Below are positions 16,501 to 24,275 of a stretch of 34,200 nt of DNA, one piece after another. The stretch covers positions 1-34,200 of the forward strand of contig CAYJHD010000024.1 in NCBI GenBank assembly GCA_964370015.1, written 5' to 3'. Position 1 is the stretch's first letter. The number at the start of each line of letters is the position of its first letter. A program made the position numbers and the translations under genes. The notes below the pieces were generated by a model that was given only the letters and a program-made list of their open reading frames with translations, was not told the DNA's origin and ran no database searches. This DNA is from CAYJAD01 sp964370015. Its GTDB lineage: Bacteria > Desulfobacterota > Desulfovibrionia > Desulfovibrionales > Desulfovibrionaceae.

Positions 16501-16536
16501 GCCCCTGTGGAAGAAGACGACGATTGGGACGAATAG
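13528..16536 (+). CDS. putA: Bifunctional proline dehydrogenase / L-glutamate gamma-semialdehyde dehydrogenase
   Basis: The 1002-residue fused enzyme oxidises proline to pyrroline-5-carboxylate (FAD, electrons to quinone) and then to glutamate (NAD). The PRODH barrel (~100-450) has RLVKGAYWDYE (Arg301, Lys304) and the substrate-binding RRLLEN (Arg419, Arg420). The aldehyde dehydrogenase part (~500-985) has PWNFP (651-655), AFTGSMEVG, the general base Glu757 in SEMGGKN, the nucleophile Cys791 in GQKCSA, and EEVFGPV. There is no N-terminal ribbon-helix-helix, so unlike E. coli PutA it does not repress itself; the GntR gene beside it may do so. GGAGATTCC before the ATG supports the start. The gene is richer in GCC/GGC-type codons than its neighbours, suggesting high expression. 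A terminator follows. Confidence 0.95.
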   Translation: MQDSTNQKAIQRGKEMFSSISGEKPSLFNKAAWMGKVMDWSMRNDQFKVQIFRFVDAFPSLTTPKLLTDHIREYFGEEKDMPAFLSTGAKVAGMLGSFGGNVLNKVISGNIHEMAKQFIVGENTHDAVKNIVKLRKEGFAAVVDVLGEATLSHKEADEYVNTYLEVLDAMEKEQNSWTALGQKTADSPDWGHAPKINVAIKPTATFCLANPQDFEGSVVGILDQARKICKRAVEMGAFFCIDMESYKHKDITIEVYRRLKLEFKDYPYIGIVLQAYLKDAEKDTQELIAWARKHETPISIRLVKGAYWDYEVVKAKQMGWEIPVWTIKAESDACFERVSEIVLKNSDICHFACASHNVRSISAVMELAKEHNVDESRYEFQVLYGMAEPVRRGILKIAGRVRLYCPYGDMVPGMGYLVRRLLENTANESFLRQSFVEEASLEKLLEDPHVTADRERNAKQAQRKAPPAVQGFGPFKNEPMVDFTREDMRAIFPAEIAKIRASHVGKTYPLYINGKDVELADKVPTLNPAKPSEVLGHVCQGGIAEVDMALKAAKDAFPAWRDTPPMERAAYLVKAAAIARRRQYELSAWQVLEVGKQWDQAQADVAEGIDFLEYYAREMERMAKPRRLGNAPGELNHYLYEPKGITAVISPWNFPFAISIGMASAAIVAGNPVIFKPANITGIIGHHLVEIFREAGLPDGVFNYVPGRGSVMGDYLVEHPDVSCIAFTGSMEVGLRIVEKAGKTGPTQVNVKKVISEMGGKNAVIIDDDADLDEVVPHVLYSAFAFQGQKCSACSRLIVTDAIYDKAVDRLVEGAKAMLIGPAEDCTYAMGAVADAAALKNVQDYIAIAESEGKLLYKSPIPEGEGYFAPITIVDGIRPEHRIAQEEVFGPVLAIMRAKDFDEAIELANSTRFALTGGVFSRSPKNLDKARKNFRVGNLYINRNNTGALVERQPFGGAKMSGVGTKAGGPDYLLHFMDPRVITENTMRRGFAPVEEDDDWDE

Positions 16537-16604
16537 TATATCTCAAGTAGCAGTAAAGCTTTTCATACAACTGCCAAACTTGAGAAGCCTTATTGTTCAT
16601 TCCG

Positions 16605-16635
16605 AGCCCCGCGTAAAAAGCGGGGCTTTTCTTTT
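16605..16635 (+). terminator. Rho-independent terminator of putA
   Basis: AGCCCCGC and GCGGGGCT form an 8-bp GC-rich stem with a 7-base loop followed by TTTTCTTTT, 68 bases after the putA stop. Confidence 0.85.
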
Positions 16636-16769
16636 CCTTAAAAGTAGACACATCTTCCACAGCGACATACCCATCACCTACAGACAAAAATATCCGTAAT
16701 TGCCTACCCCATTTTAATGCCTATATTAGCTCAACCAAAGAATACAAAGCATACCCTTGGAGGTTATAT

Positions 16770-17645
16770 ATGCATTATACAGGTCAAGTTTATAGACATC
16801 CCATCGAAGCAGATACACATCTTCTAGAAGTTACAGCAGGGTGTTCTCATAATAAATGTTCCTTTTGCACCATGTATCAAGACACGCCTTTTACCGTTTC
16901 GTCATTGAAGCATGTGGAAGAAGATTTACAAGAACTCAAATCCATAGGACGCCCCATCACACGTATTTTCCTTGTTAATGGTGAACCTTTTGCATTATCC
17001 ACCGCAAAACTTAGTAAGATTGGAGAGCTCATCAATTCTTACTTTCCGGAAATAGAAACCATCACCTGCTATGCCTCCATTAAAGGCTTGAAAAATAAAA
17101 GCGTGGAAGATTTGAAAAAACTACGCGCACTTAAATTCAACGAATTGCATATTGGCTTAGAATCTGCCTACGATCCTGCATTATTACAAATGAATAAAGG
17201 TTTTGTGGCTAAAGATGCTTATGAAAATATTGGAAAATTGGTAGCATCCGGCATGGATTGGGACGCCATTGTCATGACTGGTGTGGCCGGTAAAGGCCAG
17301 GGAAAAATCCACATTGAAGAAACGGCTAAATTATTAAATACATATCCCCCGTATTTGCTTTCTTTAATGACCACGTCCGTTTCCAGCGGAACGCCATTGG
17401 AAAAAATGCGAGATGCCGGTGAATTTATAGAATGCACAGAAAGAGAAAAAATTGAAGAAGAGATTCTTCTCTTGGAAAGTATCACTTTTGAAAATGCCTA
17501 TTTCTTTGGAGGGCATAACTATAATTTAATTCCCATCAATGGACATTTATCACAAAAAAAAGAAATCATCGCAGCCATGAAAGAACATCTTCCAAAGATG
17601 GATAGCCGCATCTTGGACAGTGTTCACAAGCGCGCAAACATCTAG
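16770..17645 (+). CDS. Radical SAM protein
   Basis: The 291-residue protein has the 4Fe-4S cysteines Cys25, Cys30 and Cys33 in GCSHNKCSFCTMY. The first gap is four residues rather than three, which is the pattern of a known group of small stand-alone radical SAM proteins. Barrel features follow (IFLVNGEPFAL, FNELHIGLESAYDPALL, VMTGVAGKGQG). The reaction is unknown. GGAGG six bases before the ATG fixes the start. The short-chain dehydrogenase begins 10 bases after its stop with its own ribosome site, so the two are likely co-transcribed. Confidence 0.87.
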   Translation: MHYTGQVYRHPIEADTHLLEVTAGCSHNKCSFCTMYQDTPFTVSSLKHVEEDLQELKSIGRPITRIFLVNGEPFALSTAKLSKIGELINSYFPEIETITCYASIKGLKNKSVEDLKKLRALKFNELHIGLESAYDPALLQMNKGFVAKDAYENIGKLVASGMDWDAIVMTGVAGKGQGKIHIEETAKLLNTYPPYLLSLMTTSVSSGTPLEKMRDAGEFIECTEREKIEEEILLLESITFENAYFFGGHNYNLIPINGHLSQKKEIIAAMKEHLPKMDSRILDSVHKRANI

Positions 17646-17655
17646 GAGCATAAAC

Positions 17656-18465
17656 ATGTCTAAAACCGTACTACTCACCGGTGCCACCGATGGTATTGGC
17701 TTTGAAACAGCCAAGTTGCTCGTTGCGCATGGACACAAACTCTTATTGCACGGGCGCAATGAAGCTAAGGCGCAAGAAGTAAAACGCCATTTACTGAGCA
17801 CACATCCACAAGCGCAGATTGACATTTGCATTGCAGACTTTTCCTCATTAACGCAGGTTAAAACCATGGCACAAGACATTATGAATAAAAACATCGTATT
17901 GGATGTCATCATCAATAATGCCGGTGTATTCATGGTTGAACAAGGGCTGAGTGTTTACGGATTGGACATACGCTTTATTGTCAACACCATGGCCCCCTAC
18001 TTACTTACACGGCTTTTAGTACGTGCTTTGGCACCACAAGCGCGCATTATCAATCTTTCATCCCGCGCACAAATGCCCTTAACGTGGGAATCATGGATAC
18101 ATGGTGGAGAGCTTGATGCACAATCTGCCTATGCTCAAAGTAAGCTTGGCATTGCCATTTGGTCCATGGCATTGGCCAAAGAGTTGAAAGACAAGGCTGT
18201 GGTCACAGCCATAAATCCAAAATCTTTCCTTGGAAGTAAAATGGTGAAAGAAGCCTATGGACAACAGGGCTATGATGTGAGCATTGGCGCAAACCTTTTG
18301 TACCACGCTGCTTTTTCAGAAGAGTTTTCCAAGGCCAATGGGATGTATTACGACAACGATGTGGAGAGCTTTGCCAGTCCACATCCTCAAGCTTTAGATG
18401 ATAAAAGCCAAGACGCATTGCTAAGCATACTAGACACATTCTTACAAAAGCAAGGTCTACTCTAA
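17656..18465 (+). CDS. Short-chain dehydrogenase/reductase (SDR)
   Basis: The 269-residue classical SDR has the nucleotide-binding TGATDGIG (8-15), NNAG (87-90) and catalytic Ser135/136 (NLSSRAQ) with Tyr159 and Lys163 (YAQSK). The HGRN after beta-2 suggests NADP use. The substrate is unknown. The ATG at 17656 follows AGGAGCATAAAC; the longer in-frame reading from 17620 overlaps the upstream gene and lacks a ribosome site. It sits behind the radical SAM gene and ahead of a palindromic terminator shared with the convergent chemotaxis receptor. Confidence 0.87.
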   Translation: MSKTVLLTGATDGIGFETAKLLVAHGHKLLLHGRNEAKAQEVKRHLLSTHPQAQIDICIADFSSLTQVKTMAQDIMNKNIVLDVIINNAGVFMVEQGLSVYGLDIRFIVNTMAPYLLTRLLVRALAPQARIINLSSRAQMPLTWESWIHGGELDAQSAYAQSKLGIAIWSMALAKELKDKAVVTAINPKSFLGSKMVKEAYGQQGYDVSIGANLLYHAAFSEEFSKANGMYYDNDVESFASPHPQALDDKSQDALLSILDTFLQKQGLL

Positions 18466-18470
18466 ACATA

Positions 18471-18500
18471 AAAAAAGCCGGTACATGTACCGGCTTTTTT
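18471..18500. terminator. Perfectly palindromic bidirectional terminator
   Basis: A 30-base perfect palindrome with GCCGGTAC/GTACCGGC at its centre is flanked by six A and six T. It lies between the convergent SDR and chemotaxis receptor genes and can end transcription from both. Confidence 0.85.
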
Positions 18501-18515
18501 TAAGAAAACATATGT

Positions 18516-20612
18516 CTAGCTATTTTTCAACCTTTCCATGAGGTTTGAAAGCTGCTGGGACTGCTCCGTTAAAAGTGCCACTGCGCGAGAAGCTTCATTC
18601 ATGGCCATGACGGTATCATTGGCAATATTTGACACCGTGGCTATGGAGTTGGCAATTTCGTCAGAAGTGGCAGATTGCTCTTCGCTGGCTGTGGCAATGG
18701 CTCGAATGCCATCGGCACTTTCTTCGGCCATAATCAAAATACCTTGTAAGGCTTCACCGCCACCAACGGCCAGCTCTGAAGCCTCTTCAATGCGTGCCAC
18801 AGCCGTATCCACTTGCTGCACATTAATTTCAGTACTTTGCTGAATGGCATTGATGGCATTGGCAACATCGGTGGTGGAGGCGATGGTTTTTTCTGCAAGC
18901 TTACGTACTTCATCGGCCACTACCGCAAAACCTCGCCCAGCTTCGCCAGCTCTGGCAGCTTCGATGGCAGCATTCAAAGCCAATAAATTGGTTTGATCTG
19001 CTATGTCAGAAATAACGCCCATCACAGCGTTGATGGATTGAGCATGACTTGCCAATTCATTCATATTGGCGCGCAATTTTAACGATTCATCTTTGACCAA
19101 GGTCATGGAAGATTGGCATTTTTTAGTAATTTCTGCCCCTTCCAAGGCCTTACCCTTGGTATTGTCGGCAATTTCTGCGCTGGTACCGGAGTTTCTGGCC
19201 ACTTCAAGTACAGTACCATTCATTTCGTCCATGGCTGCAGCTGTTTCTGCCATACGCGCGGATTGCTCTTCTGCACCCACAGTGGATGCGTCAATTTGTG
19301 TGGAAAGCTGCGCCGAAGCAGAAGCTATATTGTTAACAATATCCTCAAGCTTTTGCACAGCTTCAAGAATATTCTTTCTGCGTTCTTCAGCTTCTACAGC
19401 AGACTTCTCTGCTTCTTGTGAAGCCATGGCGGCATTATCCGCGGCAATTTGCGCTTCTTTTGTTTTTTCCTCGGAAGCAAAAACCATTTGCGATAAGTTT
19501 TTCACCATGACACCAATGGCTTGAGCTAAGGTGGATATTTCATCATTACGCTTTATAATATAAGCGAGCTCCGCTTCTTGTGTGCTTGTTAAAGTAAGAT
19601 TGCCTTCAGCCACGTAGGAAGCGATATTTGCACTTTGAGAAACAGCCACCACAACTTTTTTCACCACAACAAAGATAATGCCTGCCACAACCAAGAGAAC
19701 AATAAAGCCAATGGCTGTTAACATCAGGCTAATTTTATTGGATGTGATGTAAAAATCACTTTCGTCGGTTTCAATACCCACATACCACTGCGTGGTGGGC
19801 AATTGCGCAAAATGCGTCACTTTATTTACGCCTTCCCATTCATATCGCGTAATACCTGTTTTTTCTGCCATGATGGTGCGAACATACTCATACATGGTAT
19901 TATCTTTACCAATGAGCTCAGGAAAGGCCCTTTCCATAATCATGACGCCATTATTATCCAATAAAAATAGATTGGAACTAGGCATTAATTTAACATCTTG
20001 GATGGTAGCTTTAGACATCACTTCTATATCCACCACAAGCAAAAGCACGCCATCCACGCCGGCATCGGAATTATCATCGGTGATGCCCGTGGCCACCATG
20101 GCACTCATTTTACCTGTTTGACGAGAAAGTCTTGTGGTAATTGTATTTTTCCCTGCCAAAGCGGACTGTACGCTGGGATATTGCTTCAAATCTAGACCAA
20201 TTCTGCTAGGGTTAGAATGCGCCACCGAGATACCATTTTTTGCAACAATAAGAGCTGAAGTAATATTGGGAAATTTTTCCACAATACTTCCTAAAAAATC
20301 ATTATCTTCAGCCTGTAAAGCTTTATATTCTAGATTGGATTCTCTAGAATCTCCCAAAGAATTGGCCAATTCAGTGATTTTTTCTATATTGGTAACACTA
20401 CTAGACATTTGCCCCAAGGACACAGCTGTTTTTACAATATTATCAATTTCTGAAGCTTGTTTTTTGGCAAATTCCAAAAGCTGTATGTCTGTCACATCAT
20501 ATATCCCATCAGAAGAAAGCGTGGACGCCATAAATGTGAGTAAGGTCGTTCCGAGAATCACGGGAATAAGTGTGGATATTAATATTTTTCCTAACAATTT
20601 AAACTTCATCAT
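18516..20612 (-). CDS. Methyl-accepting chemotaxis protein with periplasmic Cache-type sensor
   Basis: The 698-residue receptor has a first membrane helix (about 8-28), a large periplasmic dCache-like sensor (about 40-300; SALIVAKNGISVAHSNPSRIG, LFLLDNNGVMIMERAFPE), a second membrane helix (about 305-328), HAMP, and a long cytoplasmic coiled coil. The conserved hairpin tip lies at NLLALNAAIEAARAGEAGRG and is followed by FAVVADEVRKLAEKT. It should signal to CheA through CheW; the ligand is unknown. GGAGAGGT precedes two adjacent ATG codons (20612 and 20609), and the longer reading from 20690 has no ribosome site. No CheBR-binding pentapeptide is seen at the C-terminus. Confidence 0.92.
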   Translation of the reverse strand: MMKFKLLGKILISTLIPVILGTTLLTFMASTLSSDGIYDVTDIQLLEFAKKQASEIDNIVKTAVSLGQMSSSVTNIEKITELANSLGDSRESNLEYKALQAEDNDFLGSIVEKFPNITSALIVAKNGISVAHSNPSRIGLDLKQYPSVQSALAGKNTITTRLSRQTGKMSAMVATGITDDNSDAGVDGVLLLVVDIEVMSKATIQDVKLMPSSNLFLLDNNGVMIMERAFPELIGKDNTMYEYVRTIMAEKTGITRYEWEGVNKVTHFAQLPTTQWYVGIETDESDFYITSNKISLMLTAIGFIVLLVVAGIIFVVVKKVVVAVSQSANIASYVAEGNLTLTSTQEAELAYIIKRNDEISTLAQAIGVMVKNLSQMVFASEEKTKEAQIAADNAAMASQEAEKSAVEAEERRKNILEAVQKLEDIVNNIASASAQLSTQIDASTVGAEEQSARMAETAAAMDEMNGTVLEVARNSGTSAEIADNTKGKALEGAEITKKCQSSMTLVKDESLKLRANMNELASHAQSINAVMGVISDIADQTNLLALNAAIEAARAGEAGRGFAVVADEVRKLAEKTIASTTDVANAINAIQQSTEINVQQVDTAVARIEEASELAVGGGEALQGILIMAEESADGIRAIATASEEQSATSDEIANSIATVSNIANDTVMAMNEASRAVALLTEQSQQLSNLMERLKNS

Positions 20613-20901
20613 ACCTCTCCTTCTTTGTTCCTTCTTGTTGTAAAGCCCAGTAGTATGTACTTCCATGGTGACAATATCATGTCTTTTCAAAAATTTTCTT
20701 TAGCGCATCCTTTGCATCAATAATTTATGTGAACCATGCACAAAAAACATTACACATACCAACCCCACTGACACAAACAGCATGCATGTGGTCATAAAGC
20801 ATATTGTCCACCATGGTAAAAATGTTAAAAAAACTCATGAAAAATAAAGAAAAAAGCGAGCGTTGCACAAATAAAATCAACAATGATTACGTAACAACGT
20901 C

Positions 20902-20949
20902 AGGGCTGTAGTCATAAGATTTATTTCGGCACCTTATGATTACAGCCTT
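20902..20949 (+). repeat. 17-bp hairpin in a 531-base gene-free stretch
   Basis: Left arm 20902-20918 (AGGGCTGTAGTCATAAG) and right arm 20933-20949 (CTTATGATTACAGCCTT) pair over all 17 positions around a 14-base loop if transcribed on the plus strand. The two positions that are not Watson-Crick are both G-U, and would be A-C mismatches in a minus-strand RNA. There is no T run after it, so it is not a terminator. The surrounding stretch 20613-21143 is AT-rich, holds no gene and otherwise shows only a weak promoter candidate. Confidence 0.55.
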
Positions 20950-20972
20950 ATTTCCTAGCTACGCTATCAGAT

Positions 20973-20999
20973 TTATCGGGAATTTTTTGTAAAGTATTA
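20973..20999 (-). promoter_or_regulatory. Possible sigma-28 (FliA) promoter for the chemotaxis receptor
   Basis: On the minus strand TAAT, 15 bases, then CCCGATAA resembles the flagellar sigma factor consensus TAAA-N15-GCCGATAA with two mismatches. It points at the receptor gene but is about 360 bases upstream. Weak evidence. Confidence 0.25.
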
Positions 21000-21143
21000 T
21001 ATCTTGATGAAATTATTTTTACAAAAATTGTACAATACAAACATTTTAGACATATTTGTAGAAAAAAGAAGCATTACTTAAAAAAACTATTCATCAACAT
21101 TATCATGAAAATAAACGCGAAGATAGAAAATACAGTAGATATA

Positions 21144-22025
21144 TTACCTAATCGACATCCAAAAGAGCTTATTATCTTCAAAATAGACCTGCACTCTTCC
21201 TTGGAATTTTAGCCAAGAAAGCAAAGCACGAATGCTACCACCAACCAGCACATATTGATTAAAGTTCATGGTAAGGCCATACATATGAAATACTTTTTGC
21301 AAAACATCCTCAAAGATAACAGGCTGGGTACAAAGAGAGCAAAGGGCGTCAGCCACTTCTAACACCTTATCAATATTATATTGTGCCAAGTCGTTGATAT
21401 TGTCTGTTACTTCTGCATGAGAAGGCACAAAAAACTTGGCCTGCATTGTTTTCACTTTTTCCAATGTGATGAGATACTGCTCCACATCATAGAACACAGG
21501 CACTTGATATTTATCTAATATATCACAGCTTAACAAACAGTCCGCTAAAAAAACAACCTCATCAGACGTGGTATACCCTACCATATCAAAAAAGTGCCCA
21601 GGCAAAGGCACAGAAGAAAGCCCCACTGGTAAACAATGCTCACTTAAAGGCTGCACCACACTTTCTTGAGCCAATAAAAATTTATTTTGTAAATCCTTTG
21701 GTGGCATGGCACCATATAGAAAGGAGGGTTCCAAAAGCGGAGTATTGGCAAAGGCTGCGTGAATGGTGGGGGCATAAATTTTACACTGCGTTTGCTTTTG
21801 TAAATAATTATTTCCACCTATATGATCAGCATGCGCATGTGTGTTGTATATGGCTTGCAAATTCCAAGCATTTTTATCTAGTATTTGCCGAACTTTGCGA
21901 CCAACTTCTTTATCATTTCCACTATCTATGAGGTAAACATTGGTGTCATCTATGCGAATAAGGCCTATTTTTGAGGGGCATTCAATATAATAACATGAAT
22001 CTGTAAGCTGCACCAATTCATACAT
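21144..22025 (-). CDS. Metallo-beta-lactamase-fold hydrolase
   Basis: The 293-residue protein has a full set of metal ligands: His63, His65, Asp67 and His68 (THAHADH), His144 (PGHFFDMVGY), Asp162 (LADCLL) and His203 (PSHAEV). The fold is that of glyoxalase II-like and related hydrolases; the long C-terminal part (about 210-293) looks helical and is predicted winged-helix-like only by pattern. The substrate is unknown. GGGAGAGAAAT precedes the ATG. It starts 18 bases after the ABM gene, so the two form an operon. Confidence 0.87.
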   Translation of the reverse strand: MYELVQLTDSCYYIECPSKIGLIRIDDTNVYLIDSGNDKEVGRKVRQILDKNAWNLQAIYNTHAHADHIGGNNYLQKQTQCKIYAPTIHAAFANTPLLEPSFLYGAMPPKDLQNKFLLAQESVVQPLSEHCLPVGLSSVPLPGHFFDMVGYTTSDEVVFLADCLLSCDILDKYQVPVFYDVEQYLITLEKVKTMQAKFFVPSHAEVTDNINDLAQYNIDKVLEVADALCSLCTQPVIFEDVLQKVFHMYGLTMNFNQYVLVGGSIRALLSWLKFQGRVQVYFEDNKLFWMSIR

Positions 22026-22043
22026 ATTTCTCTCCCTGTGATA

Positions 22044-22343
22044 TTATTCTTCCACAATAAAAAATTTCTGCATCTCAAACTCCGTGGCGCATTCATGGAA
22101 AGTATTAGCAAAAGCTGCCACGTGAGGCTGTTGTAAATGCTTTGTCCAATGATCCAGACTTGCCCATTCTTCATGCAAGAGAAATTGGCTAGGATTTTTC
22201 ACATCCACCAACAAAGAAGAGCGTAAACAGCCTTCATCTTTTCTATTGGCACGAACAAGTGCCATACTAGCCTTACGTGTTTGCTCAATATAGCCTTCTT
22301 TAGCTGTGGCATAGCCCACAATGGTAACCACTTTAGATGCCAT
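22044..22343 (-). CDS. ABM-fold quinol-monooxygenase-like protein
   Basis: The 99-residue ABM-domain protein (VVTIVGYATAKEGYIEQTRKASMALV, EGCLRSSLLVD, FLLHEEWASLDHWTKHLQQPHVAAF) matches the YgiN-like putative quinol monooxygenases more closely than the other two ABM proteins in the window. AAGGAGG six bases before the ATG fixes the start at 22343; an in-frame ATG seven codons upstream is rejected. It is co-transcribed with the metallo-hydrolase 18 bases downstream, suggesting a small detoxification unit (inference). Confidence 0.83.
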   Translation of the reverse strand: MASKVVTIVGYATAKEGYIEQTRKASMALVRANRKDEGCLRSSLLVDVKNPSQFLLHEEWASLDHWTKHLQQPHVAAFANTFHECATEFEMQKFFIVEE

Positions 22344-22441
22344 AATTCCTCCTTCAAAAAACATTGAATATATTATACAAATTTTTTTTCAAAAAGCAAC
22401 TTTTTATAAAACTTGAAATACTACTCCGTGTGATATACTAA

Positions 22442-22486
22442 TGGTGTGAAAATAATTTATATGTTCCACCTTTGGTGTGAAAATAA
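22442..22486 (+). repeat. 14-bp direct repeat before the shell-protein gene
   Basis: TGGTGTGAAAATAA occurs at 22442-22455 and 22473-22486, a 31-base period. The second copy runs into the ribosome site AAGGAG of the microcompartment gene. Confidence 0.55.
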
Positions 22487-22496
22487 GGAGCAAACA

Positions 22497-22889
22497 GTGC
22501 ACTCTTTAGGTTTTATCGAAACAGTAGGTTTAGTGGCAGCCATGGAAGCTGCTGACGCCATGACCAAGGCAGCCTATGTGCAACTACATAATGTTCAATA
22601 TGTTTCTTGTGGTATGATTACCTTGACTGTCACAGGAGATTTAGCCTCAGTGCAAGCAGCAGTGGAGGCAGGTCGCGCCGCCGTGCAAAGACTACCCGGA
22701 GGCACAGTGCTTGCCACCAATGTCATAGGCCGCCCAGAATATGATATTGATGTTTTTGCTAAAAAAGAAAAAAGCTGTTGCATCCCACAAAAGAAGAAAT
22801 CATCCTGTTGCTCCACTTCCAAAGTTCAAGTGGAGGAAAAAGTTCAAACGCAGCCTCATGGCGCAGAAACTAAAAATACAAAAAAATAA
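22497..22889 (+). CDS. Solitary bacterial microcompartment (BMC) shell protein with pore Cys and Cys-pair tail
   Basis: The 130-residue protein has one BMC domain (about 1-88; LGFIETVGLVAAMEAADAM, VTGDLASVQAAVEAGRAA, NVIGRPEYDID) like the PduA/EutM hexamer-forming shell proteins. At the central pore PduA has Gly-Ser-Gly; here the loop reads Ser-Cys-Gly (37-39), placing Cys38 where PduA has Ser40. The domain is followed by a tail of ~42 residues rich in Lys with Cys pairs at 94-95 and 104-105. The start is a GTG at 22497, six bases after AAGGAG; upstream in-frame readings lack a ribosome site. No enzyme or other shell gene is nearby, so it is either a satellite of a microcompartment locus elsewhere or has another role. 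Confidence 0.88.
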   Translation: MHSLGFIETVGLVAAMEAADAMTKAAYVQLHNVQYVSCGMITLTVTGDLASVQAAVEAGRAAVQRLPGGTVLATNVIGRPEYDIDVFAKKEKSCCIPQKKKSSCCSTSKVQVEEKVQTQPHGAETKNTKK

Positions 22890-22916
22890 CCTGCATAACT
22901 TCTATTATATATCAAT

Positions 22917-22950
22917 AACGGCCCGGTATCTTAATACCGAGCCGTTTTTT
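22917..22950 (+). terminator. Rho-independent terminator of the BMC gene
   Basis: AACGGC..GGTAT and ATACC..GCCGTT form a 13-position stem (one mismatch) with a CTTA loop and a T run, 27 bases after the stop. Confidence 0.85.
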
Positions 22951-22994
22951 ATGGCAATTCTACGTCATGCTTTTTATTCTCTGCTCAACCAAAC

Positions 22995-24158
22995 CTATTC
23001 TATGGCAGATCCCGGAAAATACTTCTTCACTTCCTCAAGCATGGTGTAGGCATTTTTCTTGGTAGGCGCCAAAACACCACCCTCACCAAATTCATTCCAT
23101 GCATAAATGGTAAAAGATTTTTGTATGGTACCATCCTTACGTGGAAAACCAAAATTGGTAGAGTTTGCCATTTCAGCTTTAAGAGCTTTTAACGCATCAC
23201 CCCATTCTTGCGCTGTAGGTAAAGCAAATAAGGCACGACTGGCTCTGCTCACTTCCCATGGCTTTGAGTTCCAACCTGTGGGGATATAAGGAACAAAAGG
23301 TAATTTATCATGCTGACGCACTTTTCGAATATCCGCAGCCCTTTTTACCAAGTCCTCATAAGGATATTCTTCGTTATTAGGCAATCTTTTTACGCTACTG
23401 GGGTTCATATCATCCATATACTGCATAATTCCATCAATATTCATGGAAAGAAAACCGCGCAAAGGTGACTTTTCGTGAATAGGCACTTTGCCATAATGAC
23501 CTATCATAATAAGAATATCACCAATACCGGCATCATGAGCTTTTTGGCGCATGGCTTGTAAAATATCCACCGTTTGTCGCAAATTATTTTTACCGGCAAC
23601 GCGAAATAACCTTACGCCGCTGTGTATTCTTATGACCGGTCTTGTGTCCACTTTTAGGTAGCTCGGATGCTTCATGGCCGGAATAAGTATTTCGTCCATG
23701 GCTTTTAGCCAATCTTCCTTAGTATTAAGTGGAAAGATGGGACTATTACAAATGGACACCATAAAACGCATTTTATGCGCATTTTTTGACTGCATAAACT
23801 GATTTACACCCGCATTGAGCATTTCAGCCCTATCGGTATGATGCACATTTCTTTCTTTAAAATTATGTGGATAGTACCAAAGAATAGAGAAATAATCCAC
23901 GCCATGCGCAGCAGCAGCATCTATTTCTCCATCCATGGTTTCTTGCGTGTTGTACGCACCCAGTAAAGGCACACGCTCAGGGTATCCATCGCGCCAGTCC
24001 ACATACTGCTTTCGAATAATATTTTGCCACTTATTAGGTTGAGGATTTTCCCACCATCCGGCAAAATACTCTGCACCTACCCACACATCTTTTGCTGCGG
24101 CAGAAGCAACAGAGCCCACCGCGCACAAAAATAGGCATAATGCAACTATACATCTCAT
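22995..24158 (-). CDS. Secreted GH99/GH71-like (WbsX-type) glycosidase-domain protein
   Basis: The 387-residue protein has a signal peptide (residues 1-20, cleavage near ASAAA). The mature part resembles the glycoside hydrolase 99-like domain of WbsX-type proteins. It has AEYFAGWW near the N-terminus, HGVDYFSILWYYP (85-97), a middle TRPVIRIH, and the hallmark AWNEFGEGG near 357-365 followed by LAPT. GH99 members are endo-alpha-mannosidases; related domains occur in polysaccharide biosynthesis loci. The substrate cannot be named and there is no sugar-related gene nearby. AGAGGTGATTTT before the ATG supports the start. Confidence 0.75.
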   Translation of the reverse strand: MRCIVALCLFLCAVGSVASAAAKDVWVGAEYFAGWWENPQPNKWQNIIRKQYVDWRDGYPERVPLLGAYNTQETMDGEIDAAAAHGVDYFSILWYYPHNFKERNVHHTDRAEMLNAGVNQFMQSKNAHKMRFMVSICNSPIFPLNTKEDWLKAMDEILIPAMKHPSYLKVDTRPVIRIHSGVRLFRVAGKNNLRQTVDILQAMRQKAHDAGIGDILIMIGHYGKVPIHEKSPLRGFLSMNIDGIMQYMDDMNPSSVKRLPNNEEYPYEDLVKRAADIRKVRQHDKLPFVPYIPTGWNSKPWEVSRASRALFALPTAQEWGDALKALKAEMANSTNFGFPRKDGTIQKSFTIYAWNEFGEGGVLAPTKKNAYTMLEEVKKYFPGSAIE

Positions 24159-24275
24159 AAAATCACCTCTTTTAAGTAATTCTCAAAATATAACAAATCG
24201 ATTAAAGCATTTTTCAGCAGATACACATTTGCCCTTTTTTAGCCCAAAAGTACATAGTGTTGTTTCCCATGGATG

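Noticed and set aside
16842..16868. Cys-X4-Cys-X2-Cys in the radical SAM protein as a damaged cluster motif
   Set aside because: GCSxNxCxFC is a recurring pattern in stand-alone radical SAM proteins, so it is a normal variant.
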